Assembly: GCF_002312805.1 (NCBI RefSeq)
Contig: NZ_NMUA01000001.1
Location: 310,001 to 374,000, forward strand
Length of the DNA stretch: 64,000 nucleotides
Source: Sphingobium sp. D43FB
Lineage (GTDB): Bacteria; Pseudomonadota; Alphaproteobacteria; Sphingomonadales; Sphingomonadaceae
Direction: 5' to 3'
Shown: piece by piece, positions 11,289 through 19,092 of the stretch
Position numbering within the stretch: the stretch's first letter is position 1
Layout of the letters: every line of letters starts with the position of its first letter
The notes under the pieces: generated by a model
Seen by the model: the letters and a program-made list of their open reading frames with translations, nothing else
Database searches by the model: none
Told to the model about the DNA's origin: nothing
Translations under genes and position numbers: made by a program

Positions 11289-12176
11289 ATGCGGCGGTTC
11301 ACCCATTTCCTGGCGCTGTGCGCGCTGACGCTTGTCGCGGCCTGCGGGCAAGATAGCAGCCCCAAGCCGGAGGCTGCGCAGGGTGGCCCGGCGCTGTGGC
11401 AGGTGTCGCGCGGCACCATGAAAGGCTGGCTGTTCGGCACCATCCATGTGCTGCCCAAGGGGGTGGCGTGGGAGACGCCGACGATCAGCGAAGCGATGGC
11501 GCAGGCGGATCGGCTGGTGCTGGAAGCGGCGGATTTGCAGGATGAGCAGAAGACGCTGGCATTGTTCGAGCAGATGGGTCGCAGTCCCGGCCTGCCCCCG
11601 CTCGACCAGCGGGTGCCGGAGGAAGATCAGGCCGCGCTCGTCAAGGCAGTGGCGGATGGCGGCACCAGCACGCAAATGCTGTCGGGCTATGAAAGCTGGG
11701 CGGCGGCAATGCTTTTGTCGGCGGCGAGCCAGCAGGCGCTTAAGGTGAGCCAGGATGACGGCGTCGAGCCGGTACTGATCGCCGCCTTCAAAAAGGCGGG
11801 CAAGCCGATTGGCGGGCTGGAGACGGTAGAGCGGCAATTCGCTGCCTTCGACACGTTGCCTGATTCCGCGCAGGCGAAGCTGCTGGTGCAGACGGTGCGC
11901 GAGACCAAGGATATGAAGGCCCTGTTCGACCGCATCCTGACCGCCTGGCGCAAGGGCGACATGGAGGCGATCGCGAAAGAGGACCAGAATGGCGAGCAGC
12001 CCGATCCGGTGGTCGAGGAAGCGGTGCTGGTCGCGCGCAACCGCGACTGGGTGAAGGCGATCGCGCCGATGACGGGGCGGCCCTTCATTGCGGTGGGCGC
12101 GGGACATCTAACGGGGCGGGAAAATCTGATCGAGCTGTTGAAGGCCAAGGGCTTTACGGTGACGCGGGTGCAGTGA
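11289..12176 (+). CDS. TraB/GumN family lipoprotein
   Basis: A 295-residue second TraB/GumN protein right after its paralogue. Its N-terminus MRRFTHFLALCALTLVAACG ends in a clear lipobox (LVAAC), so it is predicted to be lipid-anchored, unlike the first copy, which has a plain signal peptide. The family blocks LFGTIHVLPKG and VGAGHLTGRENL are present at both ends. The pair looks like a tandem duplication that diverged in localisation: one soluble periplasmic, one membrane-tethered. The function of the family in proteobacteria is not established. Confidence 0.88.
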   Translation: MRRFTHFLALCALTLVAACGQDSSPKPEAAQGGPALWQVSRGTMKGWLFGTIHVLPKGVAWETPTISEAMAQADRLVLEAADLQDEQKTLALFEQMGRSPGLPPLDQRVPEEDQAALVKAVADGGTSTQMLSGYESWAAAMLLSAASQQALKVSQDDGVEPVLIAAFKKAGKPIGGLETVERQFAAFDTLPDSAQAKLLVQTVRETKDMKALFDRILTAWRKGDMEAIAKEDQNGEQPDPVVEEAVLVARNRDWVKAIAPMTGRPFIAVGAGHLTGRENLIELLKAKGFTVTRVQ

Positions 12177-12181
12177 TTGCA

Positions 12182-12306
12182 AATGTCCGTTCGTCCTGAG
12201 TAGCTATTGAGCGAAGTCGAAATAGCGTATCGAAGGACCGGCTCACGCGCATCCTTCGATACGAGGCTTCGACAAGCTCAGCCTCTACTCAGGACGAACG
12301 GACATT
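12182..12306. repeat. intergenic hairpin repeat (family B, copy 2)
   Basis: A 125-base element with perfect 22-base terminal inverted repeats (12182-12203 and 12285-12306) enclosing TATCGAAGGA and TCCTTCGATA blocks and AAGCTCAG/GAGCGAAG motifs. It sits between the TraB/GumN pair and rplY. It may act as a terminator or RNA-stabilising hairpin, but has no T-run. Confidence 0.85.
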
Positions 12307-12423
12307 GTGTCGCGCCCCACCTTGCAATCTTGCCCTTTTCTGCTAAAGGGCGCGCTCCCGCGATGGTCATCCCTGGAGGCGTGGCGGGAAAATGTAACTC
12401 AAACCAGCTTTTGGAGACACGCA

Positions 12424-13047
12424 ATGAGCGAGCAGCTTACGCTGTCGGCCGAGGCACGCGATCGGGCAGGCAAGGGAGCCTCCCGCGCCCTCCGCCGTGA
12501 GGGCCGCGTACCCGCCGTCATCTATGGAATGAACGAAGAACCCCAGTCGATCCACGTCGAGGAAAAGCTCCTCAACAAGTTGCTGGGCACCGGTCATTTC
12601 TTCAATTCGGTCGTCATGGTGGAAGTCGGTGGCAAGTCCATCCGCACGCTCGCTAAGGACGTGGCCTTCCACCCCGTCTCCGACCGTCCGCTGCACGCCG
12701 ACTTCCTGCGCGTTTCGGAACATGCCAGCGTCACCGTCGCGGTGCCGGTGCGCTTCGAAAATGAAGCCGCTTCGCCGGGCCTGAAAAAGGGCGGCGTGCT
12801 GAACATCGTTCGTCATGATGTCGAACTGATCGTCGATGCCGCGGACATTCCCGAAGATGTCGTGGTCGACCTGACCGGCTTTGAAGTCGGCGATTCGATC
12901 CACATCAGCGCGGTCAAGCTGCCCAAGGGCGCGAAGGCGGCGATTGATGATCGCGACTTCACCATCGCGACGATCGTGGCCCCGTCCGCGCTCAAGAGCG
13001 CCGAGGGTGGCGAAGGCGACGCCGAGGCAGAAGCTACGGCCGAATAA
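12424..13047 (+). CDS. rplY: 50S ribosomal protein L25 (TL5/CTC type)
   Basis: Binds 5S rRNA in the large ribosomal subunit. The 207 residues comprise the L25 N-terminal beta-barrel ([24 protein letters not shown]) and the longer C-terminal TL5 domain (HADFLRV.., [29 protein letters not shown]). It ends in an acidic Glu/Ala tail typical of alphaproteobacterial CTC-type L25. The ATG at 12424 follows a GGAGA site at a suitable distance; a longer frame from 12307 has no support. pth lies downstream, an arrangement common in this group, with a family B repeat between them. Confidence 0.96.
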   Translation: MSEQLTLSAEARDRAGKGASRALRREGRVPAVIYGMNEEPQSIHVEEKLLNKLLGTGHFFNSVVMVEVGGKSIRTLAKDVAFHPVSDRPLHADFLRVSEHASVTVAVPVRFENEAASPGLKKGGVLNIVRHDVELIVDAADIPEDVVVDLTGFEVGDSIHISAVKLPKGAKAAIDDRDFTIATIVAPSALKSAEGGEGDAEAEATAE

Positions 13048-13069
13048 GCCTCTAACACTTCAAACTCTC

Positions 13070-13237
13070 AAACCTCCGTTCGTGCTGAGTAGGGACTGAG
13101 CTTGTCGAAGGCCCGTATCGAAGCATTGGTCCCAGGGACTGATCCTTCGATACGCCATTTCGACTTCGCTCAATGCCTGTCCTGAGCGACTGCCTTAGCA
13201 GGCAGTCGAAGGGGCTACTCAGGACGAACGGAGGTTT
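13070..13237. repeat. intergenic hairpin repeat (family B, copy 3)
   Basis: A 168-base element with terminal arms pairing at 22 of 23 positions (13070-13092 and 13215-13237). It contains internal TATCGAAG / CTTCGATA and AGCTTGTCGAAG blocks and an extra internal hairpin CGACTGCC-TTAG-CAGGCAGTCG near 13189-13209. It lies between rplY and pth. Confidence 0.85.
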
Positions 13238-13257
13238 TTGATTCGGGAAGAAAAGCC

Positions 13258-13827
13258 ATGCAAATCTGGGTGGGGCTCGGCAATCCGGGCACGCAATATG
13301 CGATGCACCGGCATAATGTCGGCTTCATGGTCGTCGACCTGATCGCCGACCTGCATCGCTTTTCGCCGCCCAAAAAGCAGTTTCAGGGCTGGGTGCAGGA
13401 AGGGCGGATCGGCACGGAGAAGATCCTGCTGCTCAAGCCCGCGACCTTCATGAACGAAAGCGGCCGGTCGGTGGGTGAGGCGATGCGCTTCTACAAGCTG
13501 ACGCCGCAGGACGTGACCGTCTTTCACGACGAACTCGACCTGGTGCCGATGAAGGTGAAGGTGAAGCGCGGTGGCGGCAATGCCGGGCATAATGGCCTGC
13601 GATCGACCGACGCGCATATCGGCGCGGACTTCCGCCGGGTGCGGATCGGCATCGGCCATCCGGGCCATAAGGACAAGGTCCATGGCTATGTGCTGGGCAA
13701 TTATGCCAAGAGCGAGATGGACGCGCTCGCCGCGATGCTGGGCGCGATCGGCGCCGAGGCGGAGTGGCTGGCCAAGGGCGACGATGCGCGCTTCATGAAC
13801 GAAGTCGCGTTGCGGCTGGCGGACTGA
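13258..13827 (+). CDS. pth: peptidyl-tRNA hydrolase
   Basis: Releases tRNA from peptidyl-tRNA that drops off the ribosome. The 189 residues are family length. Visible motifs are GLGNPG at residues 6-11, the RHNVGF block with the catalytic His, KPATFMNESGRSV, HDELDL with the conserved Asp, and GGGNAGHNGLRS. The start ATG 13258 places the GLGNPG motif at its usual distance from the N-terminus. It follows rplY on the same strand and is followed directly by a terminator hairpin. Confidence 0.96.
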   Translation: MQIWVGLGNPGTQYAMHRHNVGFMVVDLIADLHRFSPPKKQFQGWVQEGRIGTEKILLLKPATFMNESGRSVGEAMRFYKLTPQDVTVFHDELDLVPMKVKVKRGGGNAGHNGLRSTDAHIGADFRRVRIGIGHPGHKDKVHGYVLGNYAKSEMDALAAMLGAIGAEAEWLAKGDDARFMNEVALRLAD

Positions 13828-13841
13828 GCGCCAAAGGCAAA

Positions 13842-13868
13842 CGGCGTCCGACAGGGTGCCGGACGCCG
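13842..13868 (+). terminator. terminator hairpin after pth
   Basis: Stem CGGCGTCCG / CGGACGCCG (9 bp, perfect) with a 9-base loop, followed by CTTCCT rather than a clean T-run. It starts 14 bases after the pth stop. Confidence 0.7.
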
Positions 13869-13876
13869 CTTCCTAT

Positions 13877-13902
13877 GGGCAGGAGGGGTTGGCCCCCTGC
13901 CC
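13877..13902 (-). terminator. terminator hairpin after the RTX protease gene
   Basis: GC-rich stem GGGCAG..GGGG / CCCC..CTGCCC with a TTGG loop and one bulge, just beyond the stop of the minus-strand protease gene. No strong T-run follows, so efficiency is uncertain. Confidence 0.6.
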
Positions 13903-13910
13903 TTGCTACA

Positions 13911-16900
13911 TCAGACGATCACGAACTCGGCGTTGGTCATCGCCAAGCCCGTAGAGATGGAGGCGAACTGCACCGCAGCCCCCGCCCCATTGCCATCGGC
14001 ATCGAACAGCAGCGCGCCGGTGGCGCTATTGTAGATGATCCGATCGCTGGCATCGGCGGCGCCTGCCCCGATGCGGAACGCCGCAGCGGTCAGTACCCCG
14101 ACCGGCAGACCACCAAAGGCCGCCGAATTCAGCCTGAACTGGTCGTTCGCCACTGAATAATCAGTGATGGTGTCGAGATTGGCAGTCAGACCATTCATGA
14201 AGGCGAAGATGTCGTTGCCGGCACCACCAACCATCATGTCGTTGCCCGACCCGCCGCTCAGCACATCATTGCCGCCGCCGCCTTCCAGCGTATCATTGCC
14301 GCCACCGCCGATCAGTTCGTCGTTGCCAGCGCCGCCCTTGATGACGTTATTGGCGGAGCTGCCGGTCAGCACGTCGTTGAAGGCCGAGCCGTTGATATTT
14401 TCCATCAACGCGACGGTGTCCGTACCGGCACCGCCGGTCACCTGCGCGACCGCGATCGACAGGCTGACCGTGACGGCCGAGGTCGCATTGACATAGCTGA
14501 GCGTGTCGATGCCATTGCCGCCATTGATGATGTCATCGCCAGCGCCTCCTTCGAGCAGGTCATCCCCGTCGAAGCCGAACAGGATGTCGTTGCCGTTTTC
14601 GCCGGTCAGCTTGTTATTGCCGCTGTTCCCGTTCAGCGCATTGTCGAGGGCGTTCCCGGTGAGGCTGGACCCCGCCGTCCCCGTCAGGGTCGCATTTTCG
14701 ACCGCGCGACCGACCAGCGTGTAGGTCACGGACGAATAGATCAGGTCCGTACCGGCACCCGACGATTCGATGACATTGTCGCTCGCCGTATCGACATAAT
14801 AAATGTCGTCGCCAGCGCCGCCATTCATGACGTCGACGCCCGTGCCGCCATCCAGAATGTCATTGCCGTCGCCACCGATCAGCGTGTCGGCATCGCCCAG
14901 GCCATAGAGCGCATCATTGCCCGTGCCCCCATTGAGGATGTTGACTTCGCCGGACCCGGTGATGCTGTCATTGCCATTGCCGCCGACGACATTCTCGACG
15001 CTCGATAGCGCGATCGCGCCGGAACCGACGAACACAGCATCAACCGCAGTTCCATCCACCAGGCTGACGAGGGCATTGAAGCCGTTGGTGCCAGAGAAAT
15101 CGAACGTGTCGATGCCAGCGCCGCCCGCGAAAATTTCGCCATAGCCGCCATTCCAGCCATTGACGATGCGCAGCGTATCATTGCCCTCCTCACCGTAGAA
15201 GATATCCACGCCGCTGCCACCGTCGAAGATGTCGTTGCCAGCACCGCCGATCAGCAGGTCGTTGCCGCTGCCGCCGTTCAGCGTATCATTGCCCGCCTCG
15301 CCATAGAGCGTATCATCTCCAGCATTGCCGTTGATGACGTTGGCGGACGCATTACCGGTGATGGTGTCTGCCAATTGCGTGCCATCGACATTTTCGACGG
15401 CTGTAATCGTCCAGGGACCGCCATAAAGCGGGTTATACTGCCAGCTTCCCGACGTCAGATTGACGGTCGAGCCATAGATTGTCGTGATCTGGCTGAGGTC
15501 CAGCCGATCGACGCCGGAGCCGCCGTCGATATTGTCACCAAATTCCGTCGCTGAACCCGTCTGGCGAACGATGAAGACATCATTCCCCGCCTCGCCATAA
15601 ATCGAATCGCCGAAATAGCCGCCATAGATGGTGTCATTGCCATTGCCGCCATAGACGACGTCGGTGCCGTCGCCAGCATCGAGTATGTCGTTCCCGTCGC
15701 CGCCATAGAGGGTATCGTCGCCCTGACTGCCATCCAGCACGTCATCGCCCGAGCCGCCATATAGCGTATCATTGCCCAATCCGCCGTTGAGCAGGTCGCT
15801 GCCGCCATTGCCGTTGAGCACATTGTCGGCCTGGTTGCCGGTGATCGTGTCGTTGCCCGACCCGCCATTGGCGTTTTCGATCAACGATGCGGTGTTGCCG
15901 CCGAACAGCAGCGCATTGAAGATGTTGCCGCGGGCATAATTGCCATCGCCCAGATAAGCGATCTGCGCGCTGCTGAACGTCGAATGGCCGCCGGGGTTGA
16001 GGTCCAGCGTCAGATTGGTGGTATAGTTGGACAGATTATAGGTATCGATGCCGCCACCGTCCCAGATGGTCGCGAAGATGCGGTTGCCGCCCGGATCGAT
16101 GGCCACCGACCCATTGATCAGGGTTTCGCCGCCGGTCTGGCTCCAGGTATAGACAGTGTCGCCCGAATTGACCGAATAGTCGGCCCCGTACATCGTTTGC
16201 AAAGCCAGGATGTCGAGCATCATATAGCTTTGCGGCGCACCCCATTGTTCATAGGAATAGCCGCCGGTCAGCGGATCGCCGATATAGCTGCGATAGGTCA
16301 TGACCGTAAATTCGATCGAATCCCAAGCCGTTGGCAGTGCGCCATAGGCACCGCCGGTCTGGCCATGCGCCAGACCCAGCGAATGACCGAGTTCATGGAA
16401 CATGGTGTGCCAGGCATAGTTGCCCGCCGTCGGCGTCTTCAGCGAATTGACAGTGCCGTCATAGGCGTTGCCGAAGAAGGTATCGCCGCCATAGATGCTG
16501 TTGCTGGGATAGTAAGCATAAGCCGTGCCAGGGTCGCTGGAGTTGGCACCGCGGATCGTGGCTGCCGATGACCCGGCGCCATCATAGTCGAGCGTCAAAT
16601 TCGTGAAGGATTCGACACCAAAAGCGGTGGCTGCGCTGGATTGCGTATAAGCAAAGGAATTGAGCGCGGTGTGAAAAGCAAGCGTCTGTTGCGCGGTGAA
16701 TTGTGAAAAGCCTTCATTCTGGGCACTGATGGTATCGCCGTCAGCGTCAGAATTATAGCCAGCCTGATAATCAGCGGCGGAATCCGTGTCGCTATAGTAG
16801 ATTGTCTGGGCGGGATCCCATTTGATGCCGCTGAACAAGCCGTCGATGATCTGGTTGCCCGTAGCCGCCTGCGCTAGCGTCGTGTTGCCATTGCCATTTT

Positions 16901-17123
16901 CCTGCGGCGCGTCGAGGTCGCCCGGCGCGCCGGTGCTGACCGGTTCGGGCATGACGTCCTGCGGATAGAGCAGCCGGATTTCGCTGCGCACTTGTTCGTT
17001 GTTCGAAAGAGACCAGATGTCCGATACATCCGTGAAAGAGGACGGCGTGTCGAATGGCGACACTATGTCATCTTCGTCTCTCAACTTGGCCATTAGGGGG
17101 CCGCCCTCGGTGATCCTAAGCAT
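13911..17123 (-). CDS. serralysin-like M10 metalloprotease with RTX repeats, type I secreted
   Basis: A 1070-residue secreted zinc protease. The catalytic domain holds the metzincin motif HELGHSLGLAHG (His 243, 247 and 253) and a downstream Met-turn (VMTYRSY), as in serralysins. From about residue 420 to 990, several blocks of GGxGxDxLxGG nonapeptides form calcium-binding beta-rolls, separated by non-repeat spacers. The C-terminus ends in hydrophobic residues (F-V-I-V), fitting an uncleaved type I secretion signal; there is no N-terminal signal peptide. An AGGAGG site 4 bases before ATG 17123 supports that start; ATG 17093 is possible. It is about twice the size of classical serralysins. A TolC-ABC-HlyD set lies immediately upstream on the same strand and is the likely exporter. 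Confidence 0.93.
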   Translation of the reverse strand: MLRITEGGPLMAKLRDEDDIVSPFDTPSSFTDVSDIWSLSNNEQVRSEIRLLYPQDVMPEPVSTGAPGDLDAPQENGNGNTTLAQAATGNQIIDGLFSGIKWDPAQTIYYSDTDSAADYQAGYNSDADGDTISAQNEGFSQFTAQQTLAFHTALNSFAYTQSSAATAFGVESFTNLTLDYDGAGSSAATIRGANSSDPGTAYAYYPSNSIYGGDTFFGNAYDGTVNSLKTPTAGNYAWHTMFHELGHSLGLAHGQTGGAYGALPTAWDSIEFTVMTYRSYIGDPLTGGYSYEQWGAPQSYMMLDILALQTMYGADYSVNSGDTVYTWSQTGGETLINGSVAIDPGGNRIFATIWDGGGIDTYNLSNYTTNLTLDLNPGGHSTFSSAQIAYLGDGNYARGNIFNALLFGGNTASLIENANGGSGNDTITGNQADNVLNGNGGSDLLNGGLGNDTLYGGSGDDVLDGSQGDDTLYGGDGNDILDAGDGTDVVYGGNGNDTIYGGYFGDSIYGEAGNDVFIVRQTGSATEFGDNIDGGSGVDRLDLSQITTIYGSTVNLTSGSWQYNPLYGGPWTITAVENVDGTQLADTITGNASANVINGNAGDDTLYGEAGNDTLNGGSGNDLLIGGAGNDIFDGGSGVDIFYGEEGNDTLRIVNGWNGGYGEIFAGGAGIDTFDFSGTNGFNALVSLVDGTAVDAVFVGSGAIALSSVENVVGGNGNDSITGSGEVNILNGGTGNDALYGLGDADTLIGGDGNDILDGGTGVDVMNGGAGDDIYYVDTASDNVIESSGAGTDLIYSSVTYTLVGRAVENATLTGTAGSSLTGNALDNALNGNSGNNKLTGENGNDILFGFDGDDLLEGGAGDDIINGGNGIDTLSYVNATSAVTVSLSIAVAQVTGGAGTDTVALMENINGSAFNDVLTGSSANNVIKGGAGNDELIGGGGNDTLEGGGGNDVLSGGSGNDMMVGGAGNDIFAFMNGLTANLDTITDYSVANDQFRLNSAAFGGLPVGVLTAAAFRIGAGAADASDRIIYNSATGALLFDADGNGAGAAVQFASISTGLAMTNAEFVIV

Positions 17124-17425
17124 ACATCCTCCTGCAAAACTGCGTTGGATGACACGTTCACTGTGCCTTTTTTAGGCGACCACTATGGAGCGACGTAATG
17201 GCACCATTATAGGCAACTTCCAAGCGATAGATTTCTCAATCATTACAATATGATGCTAATTCAATATTTCTATGCTATTGAAATTCAACCTATTATTTCA
17301 AGGGCATGACCCGCCGAAAATGGAATTTATTTCAAAGATGTTGGGCGCGACTGGACCATGATGGGTCACTTCCGAAAACGGATAATGATCAGGATCGAAA
17401 ACCGCGGGTGATGACGTGGCGAGAC
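17124..17425 (-). promoter_or_regulatory. AT-rich leader and putative promoter of the RTX protease
   Basis: About 300 bases without a gene and clearly AT-richer than the surroundings. On the minus strand a TATAAT hexamer lies at 17206-17211, with no good -35 at 17 bases. A dyad TTCAATA-N9-TATTGAA lies at 17260-17282, further upstream. The region probably holds the protease promoter and a regulator site, making the protease separately controlled from the exporter genes. No binding protein can be named. Confidence 0.5.
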
Positions 17426-17722
17426 CTAATGCGGTCCGTCCTGGCGCAGACGCTCCGCCCGCCGTTCGGCTTCGCGCGCCAAGGCATGGCCGGGGTGCCG
17501 TTCGGCAAAGAGGCGATAGGCTGCCTCGCTATTGCGCCGTTGTGCGTCGTCAAACTGTTCGCGAACGGCGACTTCCGGGTCTCCGGGTGGTCGCATGATA
17601 CCGCCTGTGCCAGGCGGCGCTTCATAGGATTGCTGGCGTGGGGCAGCCGGTCGCGCTGCGACGCAAGCGGACACGCTCAGGCATCCCGCTATCAAAGCGA
17701 CACGAGCAATAGGATGACTCAT
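17426..17722 (-). CDS. small lipoprotein between exporter and protease genes
   Basis: 98 residues from ATG 17722. A GAGGGA ribosome site lies 7 bases upstream; a TTG six codons earlier is the alternative. The N-terminus has a hydrophobic core and the lipobox LSVSAC, so it should be lipidated at about Cys 20. A Pro-rich linker is followed by an amphipathic, Arg/Glu/Ala-rich helix (DAQRRNSEAAYRLFAERHPGHALAREAERRAERLRQ). It starts 66 bases after the HlyD gene and is probably in its operon. No family is recognised. It could be an accessory of secretion, for example outer-membrane tethering or protease inhibition, but that is position-based inference only. Confidence 0.65.
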   Translation of the reverse strand: MSHPIARVALIAGCLSVSACVAARPAAPRQQSYEAPPGTGGIMRPPGDPEVAVREQFDDAQRRNSEAAYRLFAERHPGHALAREAERRAERLRQDGPH

Positions 17723-17787
17723 AGGAAAATCCCTCGACAAGGGAGTGCAGCTTTACCAGATTTCCGCGCCGCGCTCAATGAACGCCC

Positions 17788-19092
17788 CTATTCACGAAAC
17801 GCCGTTTCGCTCAAGCGGGTGATGGGGGTGAAGATATAGGCGAGGATAGACCGTTTGTCGCCCAGCAGATTGACTTCGGCCCCCATGCCGGGACCGATAG
17901 GCAGGTCGCGCCCGGCCGAATCCTTCATCCCCGTCGCGGTGGTGCGAACGCGCACGACATAATGGCTTTCACCCGTGCGTTCGTTCACCACCGCGTCGGG
18001 CGACACGGCAATGACGGAGCCAGGCATCGATCCATAGACCGCGCTATCATAGGCGGAGATATGGACCTTCGCCCGCTGGCCGAGCTTGACCGACGCGATG
18101 TCCTTGGCCGCGACCATGGCCTCTACGATCAGCGTATCGCGCGCGGGCACCATTTCGAGCAGCGGGTCGCCGGGGCGCACGCTGCCGCCGACCGTCGTCA
18201 CGAAGACGCGGTTGATGCGTCCATCCATCGGCGCCTTGAGCGTCGTGCGTTCGAGCCTGTATTTGTAAGCCGGCATCGTCGCCTGCCGCACCGACATTTC
18301 CGCGCGCGCGGCGGTCAGTTCCCCGGCGGCACGGGCCAGCCAGTCGCGCTTTTGCTGGAGCGCGCTGGCCTGCGCCTCGGCCAGCAGCGAATGGGCGCGG
18401 CTGAGTGCCGCAGCGGCCCCCTGCGCGTCGCTGGTCGACATGCTGAAGGCATTTTGCGCCTGCAACAAGGTGCGGCGCGGCTCGATCCCCTCCTGCACCA
18501 GTGGCCGCACCAGGTCGAGATCGGCACGCGCGGTTTCGCGGGCGGAGATGCGCGCGTCCTGCGCGGCGCTGGCTTCGGCGATGGTGCGCGACGCCTGTGC
18601 GATGCGGGCGGTGCCGACGCTGGACAGGGCGGCGAGTTCGGCCATGCGCGATCGGTAGAGGCTTTGCTCGACCTCGATTTGGCTCGCCATCTGGGCGTTG
18701 CGCGGCTGCGGGAAGCGCGGCGGGCGGCCCATAATCTCGGCTTCCAGGCGGATGATCTTGAACTGCAGCGAATCGCTGCTGGATCGATTGCTTTCCAGCT
18801 CCGCACCCGGCTGGATCGGGCTGAGCCGGACCAACGCCGTGCCCTGCTTCACATCCTGGCCCGTGCGCACCATGATCGATTCGACCACGCCACCTTCCAG
18901 ATTGGAGATGATCTGCAATTGCGAGCTGGGGATGACCCGGCCATTGGCGCGGACGGTCCGGTCGATTTCCGTGAGCCAGGCCCAGAGCAGAAATATCAGC
19001 ACGAAGGCGGCAATGGTCCACAGGATGATGTTCGCCGGCACCCTTGGCTTGATATAGGTCGCAGGCTCCTGCGTCAGCGCCCGGCCGGTCAT
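17788..19092 (-). CDS. type I secretion membrane fusion protein, HlyD family
   Basis: Periplasmic adaptor linking the inner-membrane ABC exporter to TolC. Its 434 residues comprise a short cytoplasmic N-terminus, one transmembrane helix (about 22-43), a lipoyl half-motif (NLEGGVVESIMVRTGQDVKQGTALVRL), a long alpha-helical hairpin (about 110-280), the second lipoyl half with APMDGRINRVFVTTVGGSVRPGDPLLEMVP, and a C-terminal beta domain. The ATG overlaps the stop of the ABC gene by 4 bases, indicating translational coupling. It serves, by position, the RTX protease downstream. Confidence 0.93.
   Translation of the reverse strand: MTGRALTQEPATYIKPRVPANIILWTIAAFVLIFLLWAWLTEIDRTVRANGRVIPSSQLQIISNLEGGVVESIMVRTGQDVKQGTALVRLSPIQPGAELESNRSSSDSLQFKIIRLEAEIMGRPPRFPQPRNAQMASQIEVEQSLYRSRMAELAALSSVGTARIAQASRTIAEASAAQDARISARETARADLDLVRPLVQEGIEPRRTLLQAQNAFSMSTSDAQGAAAALSRAHSLLAEAQASALQQKRDWLARAAGELTAARAEMSVRQATMPAYKYRLERTTLKAPMDGRINRVFVTTVGGSVRPGDPLLEMVPARDTLIVEAMVAAKDIASVKLGQRAKVHISAYDSAVYGSMPGSVIAVSPDAVVNERTGESHYVVRVRTTATGMKDSAGRDLPIGPGMGAEVNLLGDKRSILAYIFTPITRLSETAFRE

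Noticed and set aside
14200-15900. Repetitive DNA that could be read as a tandem repeat or CRISPR-like array
   Set aside because: It encodes RTX nonapeptides (GGxGxDxLx); unit spacing is irregular and spacers are coding, so it is a protein repeat.
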